Shown here in pieces: positions 35,024 through 44,483 of a stretch of 60,055 nt of DNA. The DNA comes from Allocoprobacillus merdigallinarum (GTDB lineage: Bacteria > Bacillota_I > Bacilli_A > Erysipelotrichales > Coprobacillaceae): the NCBI GenBank assembly GCA_019117525.1, contig DWZO01000049.1, forward strand, positions 1 to 60,055. The letters are read 5' to 3'. Within the stretch, counting starts at the first letter, position 1. The number at the start of each line of letters is the position of its first letter. The translations under genes and the position numbers were made by a program. The notes below the pieces were generated by a model. It did not search any database, was not told the origin of the DNA, and worked only from the letters and a program-made list of their open reading frames with translations.

Positions 35024-36376
35024 ATGTTTAAGCGAAAAATTTATGAAAAAATAAAAGAGTGGAAAAGAGAATCAAATGGGAAGACAGCCCTACTTATTGA
35101 AGGAGCACGCCGTGTTGGGAAATCAACTATAGTAGAAGAATTTGCAAAGATGGAATATGATAGTTATATCCTCATTGATTTTTCTGTTGCTTCTGCACAA
35201 ATTAGAGAGTTATTCGATGATATGTCTGATTTGAATTATTTTTTTCTTCAACTTCAATTGCAATATAAAGTAGACCTAACCGAAAGAAAGTCTATTATTA
35301 TTTTTGATGAAGTACAGCTTTGTCCTTATGCAAGACAAGCAATCAAGACATTAGTAAAGGATGGAAGATATGATTATATTGAAACTGGCTCATTGATTTC
35401 AATCAAAAAGAATGTGAAAGATATTCTCATTCCAAGTGAGGAAAGAAAATTGCAAATGCATCCAATGGATTTTGAAGAATTTCTTTGGGCTTTGAATGAT
35501 AATTCTACTATGAAGTTATTGAAAAGCGTATTTGATAATAAGAAGAATTTTGGAGACAGGCTGAATCGAAAGTTGATGCGTGATTTTCGTTTATATATGC
35601 TGGTAGGTGGAATGCCACAATCTGTCAATGAATACATTACAACGAATAATTTTAGAAAAGTAGATATGGTAAAAAGAGATATTCTAAATTTGTATGAGGA
35701 TGATTTTAGAAAAATTGATTCTACTGGAAGATTGGCAATGCTTTTTGAAGCAATTCCATCCCAGTTAAACAAGAACACCAGAGGATTTCAAACGAAGAAG
35801 GTGTTGAATTCATATAAAACGACTGATAACTCTATTTTAAGTATGATTTCAGAGCTAAAGGATTCTAAGGTCGTGAGTGTTGCATATCATGCAAATGACC
35901 CTAATGTAGGATTATCTGCATATAAAGATTTAAACAAATTCAAGTTGTATCTGGCCGATACAGGACTGTTTGTTACACTTCAATTTAAGGATAAAGACTT
36001 TACAGATAATATTATCTATGAAAAATTATTGAATGACAAACTTTCTGCAAATTTAGGCTATTTATATGAAAATGCAGTTGCACAGATATTAACGTCAACA
36101 GGAAATGAATTATTTTATTATACTTTTTCTAATGTTAAGCAAAAGAAAAATTATGAGATTGATTTTATACTATCTAGGAAAAATAAGATTTGCCCTATTG
36201 AAGTCAAATCATCAAATTATAAGGTTCATACTTCTATTGATGAATTTTATGTTAAATTTTCTGACAGAATTCTTAATCGCTATATTATTCACTCAAAAGA
36301 TGTATCTAAAGACAAAGATATATTATGTATTCCATTTTATTTGACACAGTTTATTGCTCAAAAAGAAGATATATAA
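35024..36376 (+). CDS. AAA_14/DUF4143 ATPase
   Basis: A 450-residue protein with an N-terminal AAA-type ATPase (Walker A EGARRVGKST near residues 26-35, Walker B IIIFDEVQ) and a C-terminal DUF4143 region that ends in a nuclease-like EIDFI...CPIEVKSS motif. Such single-gene ATPases are common in gut genomes, often in variable sites; their function is not established. GGAGG lies upstream of 35024. Gene debris on both sides and promoter repeats suggest recent acquisition (inference). The acidic/lysine residues of a PD-(D/E)xK site are present. Confidence 0.88.
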   Translation: MFKRKIYEKIKEWKRESNGKTALLIEGARRVGKSTIVEEFAKMEYDSYILIDFSVASAQIRELFDDMSDLNYFFLQLQLQYKVDLTERKSIIIFDEVQLCPYARQAIKTLVKDGRYDYIETGSLISIKKNVKDILIPSEERKLQMHPMDFEEFLWALNDNSTMKLLKSVFDNKKNFGDRLNRKLMRDFRLYMLVGGMPQSVNEYITTNNFRKVDMVKRDILNLYEDDFRKIDSTGRLAMLFEAIPSQLNKNTRGFQTKKVLNSYKTTDNSILSMISELKDSKVVSVAYHANDPNVGLSAYKDLNKFKLYLADTGLFVTLQFKDKDFTDNIIYEKLLNDKLSANLGYLYENAVAQILTSTGNELFYYTFSNVKQKKNYEIDFILSRKNKICPIEVKSSNYKVHTSIDEFYVKFSDRILNRYIIHSKDVSKDKDILCIPFYLTQFIAQKEDI

Positions 36377-36413
36377 ACTAGGGTATTAACTAAAGGGTCA
36401 AATCAAAAATAAG

Positions 36414-36436
36414 TTCATCTAAAAAAGTAAGATGAA
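36414..36436 (+). terminator. Weak hairpin after the ATPase gene
   Basis: TTCATCT and AGATGAA arms, followed by an imperfect T-rich stretch. A possible terminator. Confidence 0.4.
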
Positions 36437-36536
36437 TCAATTATTTTGATATAATCAAAAAGGTACCAATTTTCAATTGAACCAGTATCTTAACTTAATC
36501 CTTAAAATCTTATATCATTCTTATTGACTATAATTA

Positions 36537-36782
36537 TCATTTCATAGCTTTGATTTCTTCACCACCACTACCCATGGCTACACTAACGTGGCAATATTCC
36601 AACATTGGGATATCAATTTTAGCATCTCCAAAAGCTAGGGTATCTTCTATACTGGCATGAAGATGTTTCAGAAGTTCATCAATTACATGAGCTTGTTGGA
36701 TGGCAATGGCAGCAGATTCAGGTAATTTGTTTTCATAGTTTCATAATATTCCATCAACATTAATAAATACGATTTTATTCAT
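36537..36782 (-). pseudogene. Remnant of a Cof-type HAD phosphatase
   Basis: An 82-codon frame joins a Cof N-terminus (MNKIVFINVDG, 28 residues) directly to a Cof C-terminus (LAFGDAKIDIPMLEYCHVSVAMG). About 170 middle residues are missing, so a large internal deletion occurred. The nucleophile Asp is changed to Asn (FINVDG instead of FIDVDG), and codon 14 is an in-frame TGA (36741-36743). Clearly non-functional. No other gene is supported between 36377 and 36973. Confidence 0.88.
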
Positions 36783-36973
36783 TTTTTCACTCGTTTGCTT
36801 GATACCTTTATTATAGAAAACAATACACGTAAAGCTATATGCTTTTATGAAATCAAAAAAATATGCAGAAATAAGATATGAACTTTAATTTTCATGAAAA
36901 AAATTATCATTTAGAAAAGTATATCTCTCATTATAAAAGAGATATATTTTGCTAAACATATAACAAGAAGTCA
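36783..36973. other. Intergenic with hairpin downstream of the Cof gene
   Basis: AT-rich. TATATCTCT (36920-36928) and AGAGATATA (36938-36946) form a hairpin that could terminate the minus-strand Cof gene at 36974. Nothing else seen. Confidence 0.45.
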
Positions 36974-37729
36974 TCATTCTATTTTGTTATAACATTTTAA
37001 ATTGGCAATCGCTTCAGCAACACTATGTACGTGATACTGAGCTATATCTTTTAATGTTTGAGGAGCATCAACAAAAGTGATAGGAATATCCACATTTGTC
37101 AGCATTGGTATATCATTATAGGAATCGCCAATACCAGCTAAGTTTGTGATTTGATAATAATCCTTAATCTTTTGTAAGGCAGTACCTTTGGAACATCCTT
37201 TAGGTACAATATCAATGGAATCAGTATTTTGAAATCCTTCAATATCTGGATATAAGTGAGTAATTTTTTGTGCTTGCTGATATGCAATTTTTTCATCATG
37301 AAAAACAAGAGATATTCCTAAGATGGGATATTTTATCTCATGAATATCGGTAAACAATAGGCATTCATCATCAGAAAATTCTTTTTTTGTTTTATATGTC
37401 TGAAAATCATCAGCGTGAATAATTATGATAGCCTGATGATCATATTGTTGATAAAGCTGATGAATGATTGAGCTAGGAATCGTCTGCTTATAAATCACGT
37501 TATAATCACAATCTAAAATGAGAGAACCACTTGTGATAATATAAAAATCAGGATGAAGATTTTGAAACAAATGAACAACACCTTGATAAGGACGACCACT
37601 ACATAGACCAAAGAGATGTCCAAGGCTTTGATAATTTTGAATGGCTTCACAATCTTCATAAGAAATTTGAGGCTGTCTTTCATGAAAAAATAAAGTTCTA
37701 TCAATATCACTAGCCAAAGCCTGCAACAT
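36974..37729 (-). CDS. Cof-type HAD-IIB phosphatase
   Basis: A 251-residue Cof protein with ASDIDRTLFF (motif I with D-x-D-R-T as in some Cof members), LCSGRPYQG (motif II) and GIGDSYNDIPML (motif IV). The ATG at 37729 is chosen; a GTG three codons upstream is possible, and the ribosome site is weak (AGAAAG). Divergent from the GH32 gene. It may act on a sugar phosphate from the GH32 pathway, but this is only suggested by position. Confidence 0.87.
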   Translation of the reverse strand: MLQALASDIDRTLFFHERQPQISYEDCEAIQNYQSLGHLFGLCSGRPYQGVVHLFQNLHPDFYIITSGSLILDCDYNVIYKQTIPSSIIHQLYQQYDHQAIIIIHADDFQTYKTKKEFSDDECLLFTDIHEIKYPILGISLVFHDEKIAYQQAQKITHLYPDIEGFQNTDSIDIVPKGCSKGTALQKIKDYYQITNLAGIGDSYNDIPMLTNVDIPITFVDAPQTLKDIAQYHVHSVAEAIANLKCYNKIE

Positions 37730-37844
37730 TATATACACTTTCTTTCTTTATTTCTATTTTAAAACATTTTATGAGAATTGAACATTTTAAAATCTTTTTC
37801 ATATCAATAAAAAATGCTATGATATATATAAGGAGGAAAACATT

Positions 37845-39161
37845 ATGAAACCAAAAATACATTTTACAGCACCATATCATTGGATTAATGATCCTAATGG
37901 TTTAATTTATTATAAAGGAAATTATCATATTTTTTATCAGCATTTTCCATATGAAAATTTTTGGGGAACAATGCATTGGGGACATGCCACAACAAAAGAT
38001 TTTATTCATTTTCAGCATTACCCTATTGCCCTATATCCATCAAAAATTTATGATCGCAATGGTTGTTTTTCAGGTTCAGCTATTGAAAAAGATGGAAAAT
38101 TATATCTTTATTATACGGCTATTCGCTATGCGAAAGAAAATCCTGAGTATGTACACATCCAATATAGTGATGATGATTTGATTGCATCACAGGCATTAAT
38201 GATATCTGATGATGGTTTTCATTTTGATAATAAGGATGGAAAACAAAAGATTATTGATGTTATAGAAGATAAAACTTTAGGAGATGTGAGACATACAAGA
38301 GATCCGAAAGTCTGGAAAATGAAAAATGGGAAATATGCTTTAATTGTAGGTAGTAAAGTTCCAAGTGAAACAGGCTATTGTGGAGAAGTTTTATTATATG
38401 AAAGTGAAGATGCTGTTCATTTTACATATAAGAATCGTTTTTTAGATGATCGTATTGGTGATATGTGGGAATGTCCTGATTTGTTTGAAATCAATGGACA
38501 ATACTTTATGATTTTTTCGCCAGAACATATTCGAGATTCACAGCCAGATAGTGTTGCTGTTATTATGCCTGTAAGCTTTGATGAAGAGACTATGACAATT
38601 ACAAAACAGGGAGATTATATGTATCTGGATTATGGTTTAGATTTTTATGCGCCTCAAACTTTTCTGGATGAGAATGGTCAACGCACAATGCTAGCTTGGA
38701 TGCGTATGCGAGAAGCAGTTGAAAATGAATCATGGACAGGATTATATATATTGCCAAGGGTTTTTGAATATAAAAATCATCATGTTTATCAGTCAGTACA
38801 TCCACATGTTCAACAATACTTCCATTGTCAAGTAGATAGTGTCAGTTTGAAAGAACCATTTTATATGCATGTCAAATTATACTCAAATAGTCAAATTTGT
38901 TTAGGTGGCATGAAGCTTTTTATACAGGATGATTGCTTATGTTGTGATAGAATAGAAGTTTCCATTCAACATGATAAAGTTTGTAATGTGAATAAAACAC
39001 CACCATTAAATGGACATTATGATTTAGAAATTTATTATGATTATCATATTTTTGAAATTTATATCAATGGAGGATACTATGTATTGAGTCAAATTGTCTA
39101 TAACATCAATGATCATATTGATTATCAAAATATAGATATCATAGAGATGAAAATGAATTAA
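37845..39161 (+). CDS. Glycoside hydrolase family 32 (sucrose-6-phosphate hydrolase/beta-fructosidase)
   Basis: A 438-residue GH32 enzyme. The nucleophile is D16 in NDPNGL, the transition-state stabilizer is RDPK (after residue 150) and the acid/base Glu is in WECPDLF. A C-terminal beta-sandwich follows. No signal peptide, so it hydrolyses imported sucrose-6-phosphate or short fructans in the cytoplasm. It is slightly short for the family. No PTS gene is adjacent. AGGAGG lies upstream of the ATG. Confidence 0.93.
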   Translation: MKPKIHFTAPYHWINDPNGLIYYKGNYHIFYQHFPYENFWGTMHWGHATTKDFIHFQHYPIALYPSKIYDRNGCFSGSAIEKDGKLYLYYTAIRYAKENPEYVHIQYSDDDLIASQALMISDDGFHFDNKDGKQKIIDVIEDKTLGDVRHTRDPKVWKMKNGKYALIVGSKVPSETGYCGEVLLYESEDAVHFTYKNRFLDDRIGDMWECPDLFEINGQYFMIFSPEHIRDSQPDSVAVIMPVSFDEETMTITKQGDYMYLDYGLDFYAPQTFLDENGQRTMLAWMRMREAVENESWTGLYILPRVFEYKNHHVYQSVHPHVQQYFHCQVDSVSLKEPFYMHVKLYSNSQICLGGMKLFIQDDCLCCDRIEVSIQHDKVCNVNKTPPLNGHYDLEIYYDYHIFEIYINGGYYVLSQIVYNINDHIDYQNIDIIEMKMN

Positions 39162-39163
39162 TG

Positions 39164-39199
39164 AAAAAAGATTCTAACGATAAGTTAGGATTTTTTTTA
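39164..39199 (+). terminator. Intrinsic terminator
   Basis: ATTCTAAC, GATAA loop, GTTAGGAT (one wobble), T-run. Confidence 0.75.
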
Positions 39200-39256
39200 T
39201 GATAATCAATGACATTTGATTTATGATAGCTTATAATAAAATTATCAGCTTGCCCC

Positions 39257-39287
39257 TTGCAAAAATATCCGGAGGGGGGTATATAAT
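39257..39287 (+). promoter_or_regulatory. Promoter with 19-bp spacer and G-run before the ABC exporter
   Basis: TTGCAA and TATAAT are 19 bp apart, and the spacer contains a GC-rich stretch (CCGGAGGGGGG) unusual for this genome. Spacing and dyad-like CC/GG arms fit a MerR- or CsoR-type regulated promoter. Confidence 0.5.
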
Positions 39288-39310
39288 AAAAAAGAAAGAG
39301 GAGGGATGAT

Positions 39311-40003
39311 ATGATAGAAATACGACACCTGACAAAAAAATATGGAGATTTTAAAGCAGTCGATGATGTTGAACTGATTGCTGAAAGTGGAAAGATTACC
39401 ATCCTATTAGGACCTAATGGAGCAGGAAAATCAACCACAATTAAGAGTATAGCAAATCTTTTAAAGTTTGAGGGGAGTATTGAAATTTGTGGTTATGACA
39501 ATGCCTCTATTGAAGCGAAACGATGTTTTGGATATGTACCAGAAACACCAGTTCTCTATGATTTATTAACTGTTGAAGAACATATTGATTTTATTGGTCA
39601 TGCCTATCAGATTGAAAACTATAAACAAAAAGCAGAAAAATATTTAGAATTATTTCAATTGACTGAAAAAAGAAAGAAGATGGCCAAAGAATTAAGTAAA
39701 GGTATGACACAGAAATTAAGTATGTTATTGGCCTTTATGATTGAACCAAAAGCATTATTGGTGGATGAGCCAATGGTGGGGTTAGATCCAGCAAGTATTG
39801 AAGAAACACTTAAATTATTAAGAAATATAGCTGATAATGGATGTGCGGTTTTAATCAGTACACATATTATTGATATTGTCAGTGATATTTTTGATGAAGC
39901 ATATATTATGAAAGAAGGACATATTATCAAAAGAATCAAAAAAGATGAACTTCAAGAAGAGAGCTTAAAAGATTACTTCTTTGAATTAACTGAAGGAGAA
40001 TAG
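39311..40003 (+). CDS. ABC transporter ATP-binding protein
   Basis: A 230-residue ABC ATPase: Walker A GPNGAGKSTT, signature LSKGMTQKLS, Walker B ALLVDEPMVGLDP and the H-loop STHII. The single-ATPase layout and large permease partner place it in the multidrug/antibiotic exporter group. Followed 1 base later by the permease gene. The 19-bp-spacer promoter upstream suggests induction. Confidence 0.94.
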   Translation: MIEIRHLTKKYGDFKAVDDVELIAESGKITILLGPNGAGKSTTIKSIANLLKFEGSIEICGYDNASIEAKRCFGYVPETPVLYDLLTVEEHIDFIGHAYQIENYKQKAEKYLELFQLTEKRKKMAKELSKGMTQKLSMLLAFMIEPKALLVDEPMVGLDPASIEETLKLLRNIADNGCAVLISTHIIDIVSDIFDEAYIMKEGHIIKRIKKDELQEESLKDYFFELTEGE

Positions 40004-40004
40004 T

Positions 40005-41567
40005 ATGAAATCATTATGTTTATTATGGTTTATGAAAACAAAAGCGACAGTGAGAAATCTCTTTAAGAAGCCATCAAGTGCAATCTTTACGATCTTTATT
40101 GTCCTTTTATATGGTTTTGTATTTTATAGTTTCTTATTTTTACCAAAAGATCAAAGTTATATGGTTGTGAATTTTGAATTGCATTCATCTATTTTACTAT
40201 TTGTTGGATTTTTGGCTTTAATGTTATTTTCTACGATGCTTTCTTCAAGAAAAGCTTTGTTTTCTGGAGAAGATGCTTATTTCTTATTTAGTGGACCCTT
40301 TCATAAAAAGCAAATTATGACATTCTTAACATTTCAAACCTTTTTGCAATCCATATTGTTATCATTTTTTGCATTGATTTTCTTTATTGGTATGAATATG
40401 GGAATCAGTGTAGATTTTGGATTTATAGGACTAGCATTATTAGGTAGTATGTTAACTATTATGATCTTTCTTGTTTTTATTGATTATAGCTATATTTTAT
40501 CAATAGGTGATCAAAAATATAAAAAGATAAATTATATAATCGCAGGAATATTTGGGATTGTGCTGGTGATTATTTTAGGACTGACATATTTAGAAACAGG
40601 AAGGATTCAAACAATTATGATTGATTTTATTGAATCACCACTGTTTTATTTTGTACCTGTTTTTGGTTGGTTAAAGTTAACTTTGATTTCTTATGTGACA
40701 TCTCAAATGGGGATGGTTTGTTTAGGATTATTGCTTTTGGTTATAAGTTTAGTCATTATCTATCTATTATTTATTACTTACAAAGGTGATTTTTATGAAC
40801 AGGCATTACAAGATTCATTAGAGTTATCTAAACAATTAAAAGAATTTAAAGCAGGTAATCAGGATGCATTAAGAAATGTGAAAGTGAAAAAAACCAGCGT
40901 AAAAAGGTTTTATGATGGTGCTTATGCAGTGTTATCAAAAAATCTATTATTGATGAAAAAGAAAGGGAATATAATCTCATGGAATGATATTATTTCCATA
41001 GGTATTTATCTGGTTATAACTATTTTTTCTGATTTAGGATTTGGTTTCTTTATCTATATGATGATAATCTGGTTATTTATGATGATGCAAACCAGTGATT
41101 TAGTAGGTGAATTAAAAAATTATCAGATCTATCTTATACCTGATAAACCTTATAAAAAGCTTATTGCTGTGATGATTCCAACTTTTATGAAAGTATCCAT
41201 CATTGGAACTTTGTCTTTTATTGTTGTGGGAATGTATTATCATGAAACATTTTTAACCATTTTCATGTATCTGATTAATATGTTTGGTTATATTTTTATT
41301 TTTATGAGTGCCAGTGTGCTGACAATACGATTATTAAAAAGTCGTACAACACAAGTCTTTGAAAACATGATGCGTATGTTGATTATGATTGTCAGTGCTT
41401 TACCAAGTGTTATACTAACAGTTATTTTTATGATGACGAATGCATTAACGCCAACGGTTCTTACTATGCTTTCAATGGCCTCATTAGCAACGAATTTTAT
41501 ATTAGCGCTTATTATTCTATGGGCATGTCAAGGTATGATGAATGGCAGGGAGTTAAAGAGTGAATAA
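40005..41567 (+). CDS. ABC exporter permease
   Basis: A 520-residue membrane protein with about twelve hydrophobic spans in two clusters and a short cytoplasmic middle (around residues 265-305). It resembles the large ABC-2-like exporter permeases of Firmicutes (YthQ/Pcp-like). It partners the ATPase ending at 40003. The substrate is unknown. Its end overlaps the Imm5-like gene by 8 bases. Confidence 0.88.
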   Translation: MKSLCLLWFMKTKATVRNLFKKPSSAIFTIFIVLLYGFVFYSFLFLPKDQSYMVVNFELHSSILLFVGFLALMLFSTMLSSRKALFSGEDAYFLFSGPFHKKQIMTFLTFQTFLQSILLSFFALIFFIGMNMGISVDFGFIGLALLGSMLTIMIFLVFIDYSYILSIGDQKYKKINYIIAGIFGIVLVIILGLTYLETGRIQTIMIDFIESPLFYFVPVFGWLKLTLISYVTSQMGMVCLGLLLLVISLVIIYLLFITYKGDFYEQALQDSLELSKQLKEFKAGNQDALRNVKVKKTSVKRFYDGAYAVLSKNLLLMKKKGNIISWNDIISIGIYLVITIFSDLGFGFFIYMMIIWLFMMMQTSDLVGELKNYQIYLIPDKPYKKLIAVMIPTFMKVSIIGTLSFIVVGMYYHETFLTIFMYLINMFGYIFIFMSASVLTIRLLKSRTTQVFENMMRMLIMIVSALPSVILTVIFMMTNALTPTVLTMLSMASLATNFILALIILWACQGMMNGRELKSE

Positions 41568-42147
41568 AATAGATTTAACAGATATGAAAATCAAATGGAA
41601 AAGAAAAAATCAAATTCTTTTTTCAAGGGAAAGTGCCTGTTTACAGGACTTACTGGCGGATATCAGAAAGCAATCTCATCAGACCCTCGTTTTGTGGGCA
41701 ATGAAATTTGTGGAAGAAATCGTCATCACATTAGAAAATAAATATCCAGATGACAATCGACCTAGAGTCGCTATTGAAAAAACACGTCAATGGGCAAGAG
41801 GAGATATCAAAATGCCAGAAGCCAAAAAAGCTATACTTGCTGTACATGCAATGGCTAAAGATATAACAGATGTATCAGATCAGGCTTTATGCCATGCTGT
41901 TGGACAGGGTTGTGGAACAGTTCATGTAGAAACACATGCGATAGGACTGGTTGTCTATGAATTAACAGCTATTGTCAGAAGGTATGGTATTGATGATTGT
42001 GAGCAGATGTTAATCAAAAGAATCAATGAATATCAGACATATCTTCTAGAATGTGCTAAAAAGACACATCAGTATCAATGGGCAAAATTTATTAGTGATG
42101 ACCCTCATGCGAATAAGGAATATTTATTAGGACTAAAAAAAGGATAA
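41560..42147 (+). CDS. Putative immunity protein, Imm5-like
   Basis: A 195-residue helical protein with the family pattern YPDDNRPRVAIEKTRQWARGDI (positions about 65-85) followed by an Ala-rich helix and GQGCGTVHVETHAIG. This fits the putative-immunity family Imm5, named from toxin loci but also widespread outside them. It is cytoplasmic. An 8-base overlap with the ABC permease gene suggests a joint role in handling an antimicrobial or toxin, an inference. No toxin gene is nearby. Confidence 0.78.
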   Translation: MNKIDLTDMKIKWKRKNQILFSRESACLQDLLADIRKQSHQTLVLWAMKFVEEIVITLENKYPDDNRPRVAIEKTRQWARGDIKMPEAKKAILAVHAMAKDITDVSDQALCHAVGQGCGTVHVETHAIGLVVYELTAIVRRYGIDDCEQMLIKRINEYQTYLLECAKKTHQYQWAKFISDDPHANKEYLLGLKKG

Positions 42148-42156
42148 GTTTAAAAT

Positions 42157-42192
42157 ACCCCGTTATGAAAATAGACAAATAACGGGGTTTAC
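42157..42192. terminator. Bidirectional terminator
   Basis: ACCCCGTTAT and ATAACGGGGT with a 12-base loop, between convergent operons. Confidence 0.85.
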
Positions 42193-42194
42193 TC

Positions 42195-43208
42195 TTATTC
42201 TTTTAATATTTTTTGATGTAAATATTGAATCATATGTTCAATTTCTGCTTCATTTAATGAATAATAAATACGATTATTTTCTTTTCTAATACGAATAAAA
42301 TCTCCATCTAACAAAGCATCCATATGATAAGAGATTGTTGGAGTTTTGAGATTCATAGCTTTCGCAAGTTCATGACCATACATAGATTTCTTTTTCAACA
42401 AAGTTAAAATTTCAAACTTGGATTTATCACTTAAGACTTTTAAAAAGTATTCTAATTTTTGTTGTTCACTACGTGATTCATGATATGAAGTTAATGCTGT
42501 ATTTTCTAAACCTGCTCCTATCAATAAAACATAATGATAATCTTCAACCATTAATATAAGCCCATTGTAATTAACAAAAGTAGGATAAATAGAGATAGGT
42601 GTTTCATCTATTTTTAAACCAATATGTCCAAAAAATTGATTTAAGTCATCTTGATTGATATTGTGAGTACAGTTAAAAAGCATAGGATTATAATCAATAG
42701 ATTGATAAATCTCTTGAAACTGTTTAAAGATCTCAAATAATCCATGAATCATTTTATCAGGATGATAAAGTGTTTCAATCAAATCCAATTTTGCTTCATT
42801 ATCAATAGATAATTTTCTAATACTTTCAATATAATCATTTTGAAAATCAATAAATTTTAAAGTATCTTCTCTTAATTCCTTTGTATCAAAATGTGTAAAT
42901 TTTTGAATGAGTTCTTCTTGCATATGATGTTTTGGAAATTCACTGACAAAGAAAAATGCATTTAAAATAAAATCAGCCAAACATAAAATTTCATTATTAT
43001 CTAATTGATATGATTGAAAATAAGTTTGCAGATTTTTTATTTTTTTAGCTTTCCTTATTAATAAATCATGTTGCTTTTTGAGATTTTGAAAGTGTTCATT
43101 TTTTTGTTTGATATCTAATGAAATCACTTTTGGACCATTTACACATTCAAATCCTAAATCTCTCCATTCCTTATACCATAAAGGTTCATTATATATTGTC
43201 TTTTTCAT
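42195..43208 (-). CDS. ArsR family regulator with long N-terminal domain
   Basis: A 337-residue protein. The last 95 residues are an ArsR/SmtB winged helix (LSDKSKFEILTLLKKKSMYGHELAKAM, then TPTISYHMDALL). The first 240 residues are an unrecognised helical domain, probably effector-sensing as in other long ArsR-like proteins. The ATG at 43208 has GAGGTGA upstream and overlaps the MFS gene by 20 bases. It likely represses its own MFS operon through the ATTAGAT palindromes near 44450-44536. Confidence 0.87.
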   Translation of the reverse strand: MKKTIYNEPLWYKEWRDLGFECVNGPKVISLDIKQKNEHFQNLKKQHDLLIRKAKKIKNLQTYFQSYQLDNNEILCLADFILNAFFFVSEFPKHHMQEELIQKFTHFDTKELREDTLKFIDFQNDYIESIRKLSIDNEAKLDLIETLYHPDKMIHGLFEIFKQFQEIYQSIDYNPMLFNCTHNINQDDLNQFFGHIGLKIDETPISIYPTFVNYNGLILMVEDYHYVLLIGAGLENTALTSYHESRSEQQKLEYFLKVLSDKSKFEILTLLKKKSMYGHELAKAMNLKTPTISYHMDALLDGDFIRIRKENNRIYYSLNEAEIEHMIQYLHQKILKE

Positions 43209-44430
43209 CTTGATCAATCACCTCATCAATAGAGTTATATAATAGAATTCCTCCTATTATCATAACAAATATTCCTGTAAAAATAAAAATATTTTGAATA
43301 GAAAATAAAGAACTCATGAAACTCATAAAAAATGAGACAAGAGGAATGGTAGAAACACCAAAAGAATTCATAATCGCACTAAAACGTGCTAAATAACTTG
43401 AGTGTACTTTTTGTAAAACCATGATTTGACCATACATATTAGCAAAAACAACAATCATACCAAATAGAATAGCAAGTGTCATAATAAACAAAGATTTGAT
43501 TATTGTGATAGGGATATAAGAGATAAGTATAGTCATGATATAGAAAAAACTCGCCCCAGCAAATAAAGACTGTATCATTTTTTTAGCATTCATGTAAGAA
43601 CTGATATAGGGATAAAGAGTCGCTCCTAAAACACTTCCTATACTAAATCCCATTGATAAGTAAGCAACTATCTGTGGACCACTGTGATAAACTTCAACGC
43701 TTAATGCACTGGAAAAGGCATTAATAGGAACTAAAAATGCATTGATACAACAACAAATCAAGCAAAGATAAATCAATGACTGTTTTGTTTGGGTATAGTG
43801 AAATCCTTCTTTTAATAAAGAAATCGTTGATTGCTTTTGAATATTTGAATTATCATGAAAATGAATATGACCAATCATAAGACCACTGACTATAAATGAA
43901 AGACAATCAATAATAAAAGTGATCATGATTCCAAAGCTATTTAATAAGATGCCAGCTAATCCCATACCAACAATTTCTAATGATTTAGATAGTGAGGTAT
44001 GCAAAGATTGTGCAATGTCATATTTTTCCTTGGGAACTAAAGAAGCAATCATTGGTGTAGAAGAAGGAACTCTTAAGGTTTCTAAAACAGAAATCATAAA
44101 TGTTGTGAACATAATGATATAAACATTTAATTGTTGAAATATATAGAAAAGAATAAGGATCATAACTAATAATGAACGTAGAAAATCACTTAAAGCCATG
44201 AGCCTTTTTTTATTTCTTTTTTCAATAAATGCTCCCATAAAAGGTGTCAAAAAAATAGTTGGTAAATAGTTAATACCAAAGTTGAAGGCAGAATACATAG
44301 CATCACCAGTGATTGCATAAACAAGCCATGTTAAAGCTAAAGCATCAATAGAGTCACCAAAACGATTGATTCCAGTGGCAATGGCTAACTTCAAGAATTC
44401 TTTTTCATCTTTTAGTGTCTGATATTTCAT
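43189..44430 (-). CDS. MFS transporter
   Basis: A 413-residue twelve-span major facilitator protein (GINRFGDSIDALALTWLVYA at the N-terminus; the cytoplasmic loop FMGAFIEKRNKKRLM is the MFS motif A). The drug/proton antiporter branch (MFS_3-like) is most likely. First gene of an operon with the ArsR regulator. AGGAGGGGC lies upstream of the ATG. Confidence 0.92.
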   Translation of the reverse strand: MKYQTLKDEKEFLKLAIATGINRFGDSIDALALTWLVYAITGDAMYSAFNFGINYLPTIFLTPFMGAFIEKRNKKRLMALSDFLRSLLVMILILFYIFQQLNVYIIMFTTFMISVLETLRVPSSTPMIASLVPKEKYDIAQSLHTSLSKSLEIVGMGLAGILLNSFGIMITFIIDCLSFIVSGLMIGHIHFHDNSNIQKQSTISLLKEGFHYTQTKQSLIYLCLICCCINAFLVPINAFSSALSVEVYHSGPQIVAYLSMGFSIGSVLGATLYPYISSYMNAKKMIQSLFAGASFFYIMTILISYIPITIIKSLFIMTLAILFGMIVVFANMYGQIMVLQKVHSSYLARFSAIMNSFGVSTIPLVSFFMSFMSSLFSIQNIFIFTGIFVMIIGGILLYNSIDEVIDQDEKDNI

Positions 44431-44444
44431 AACGCCCCTCCTTT

Positions 44445-44462
44445 ATTAGATAAATATCTAAT
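44445..44462. promoter_or_regulatory. ArsR operator copy A
   Basis: ATTAGATAAATATCTAAT: 8-bp arms around AA, just upstream of the MFS ribosome site. Confidence 0.7.
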
Positions 44463-44483
44463 TATATATTCAGTATATATAAA

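Noticed and set aside
35374..35778. Minus-strand open frame inside the ATPase gene
   Set aside because: Shadow of the strong ATPase frame; its residues are low-complexity and no ribosome site is present.
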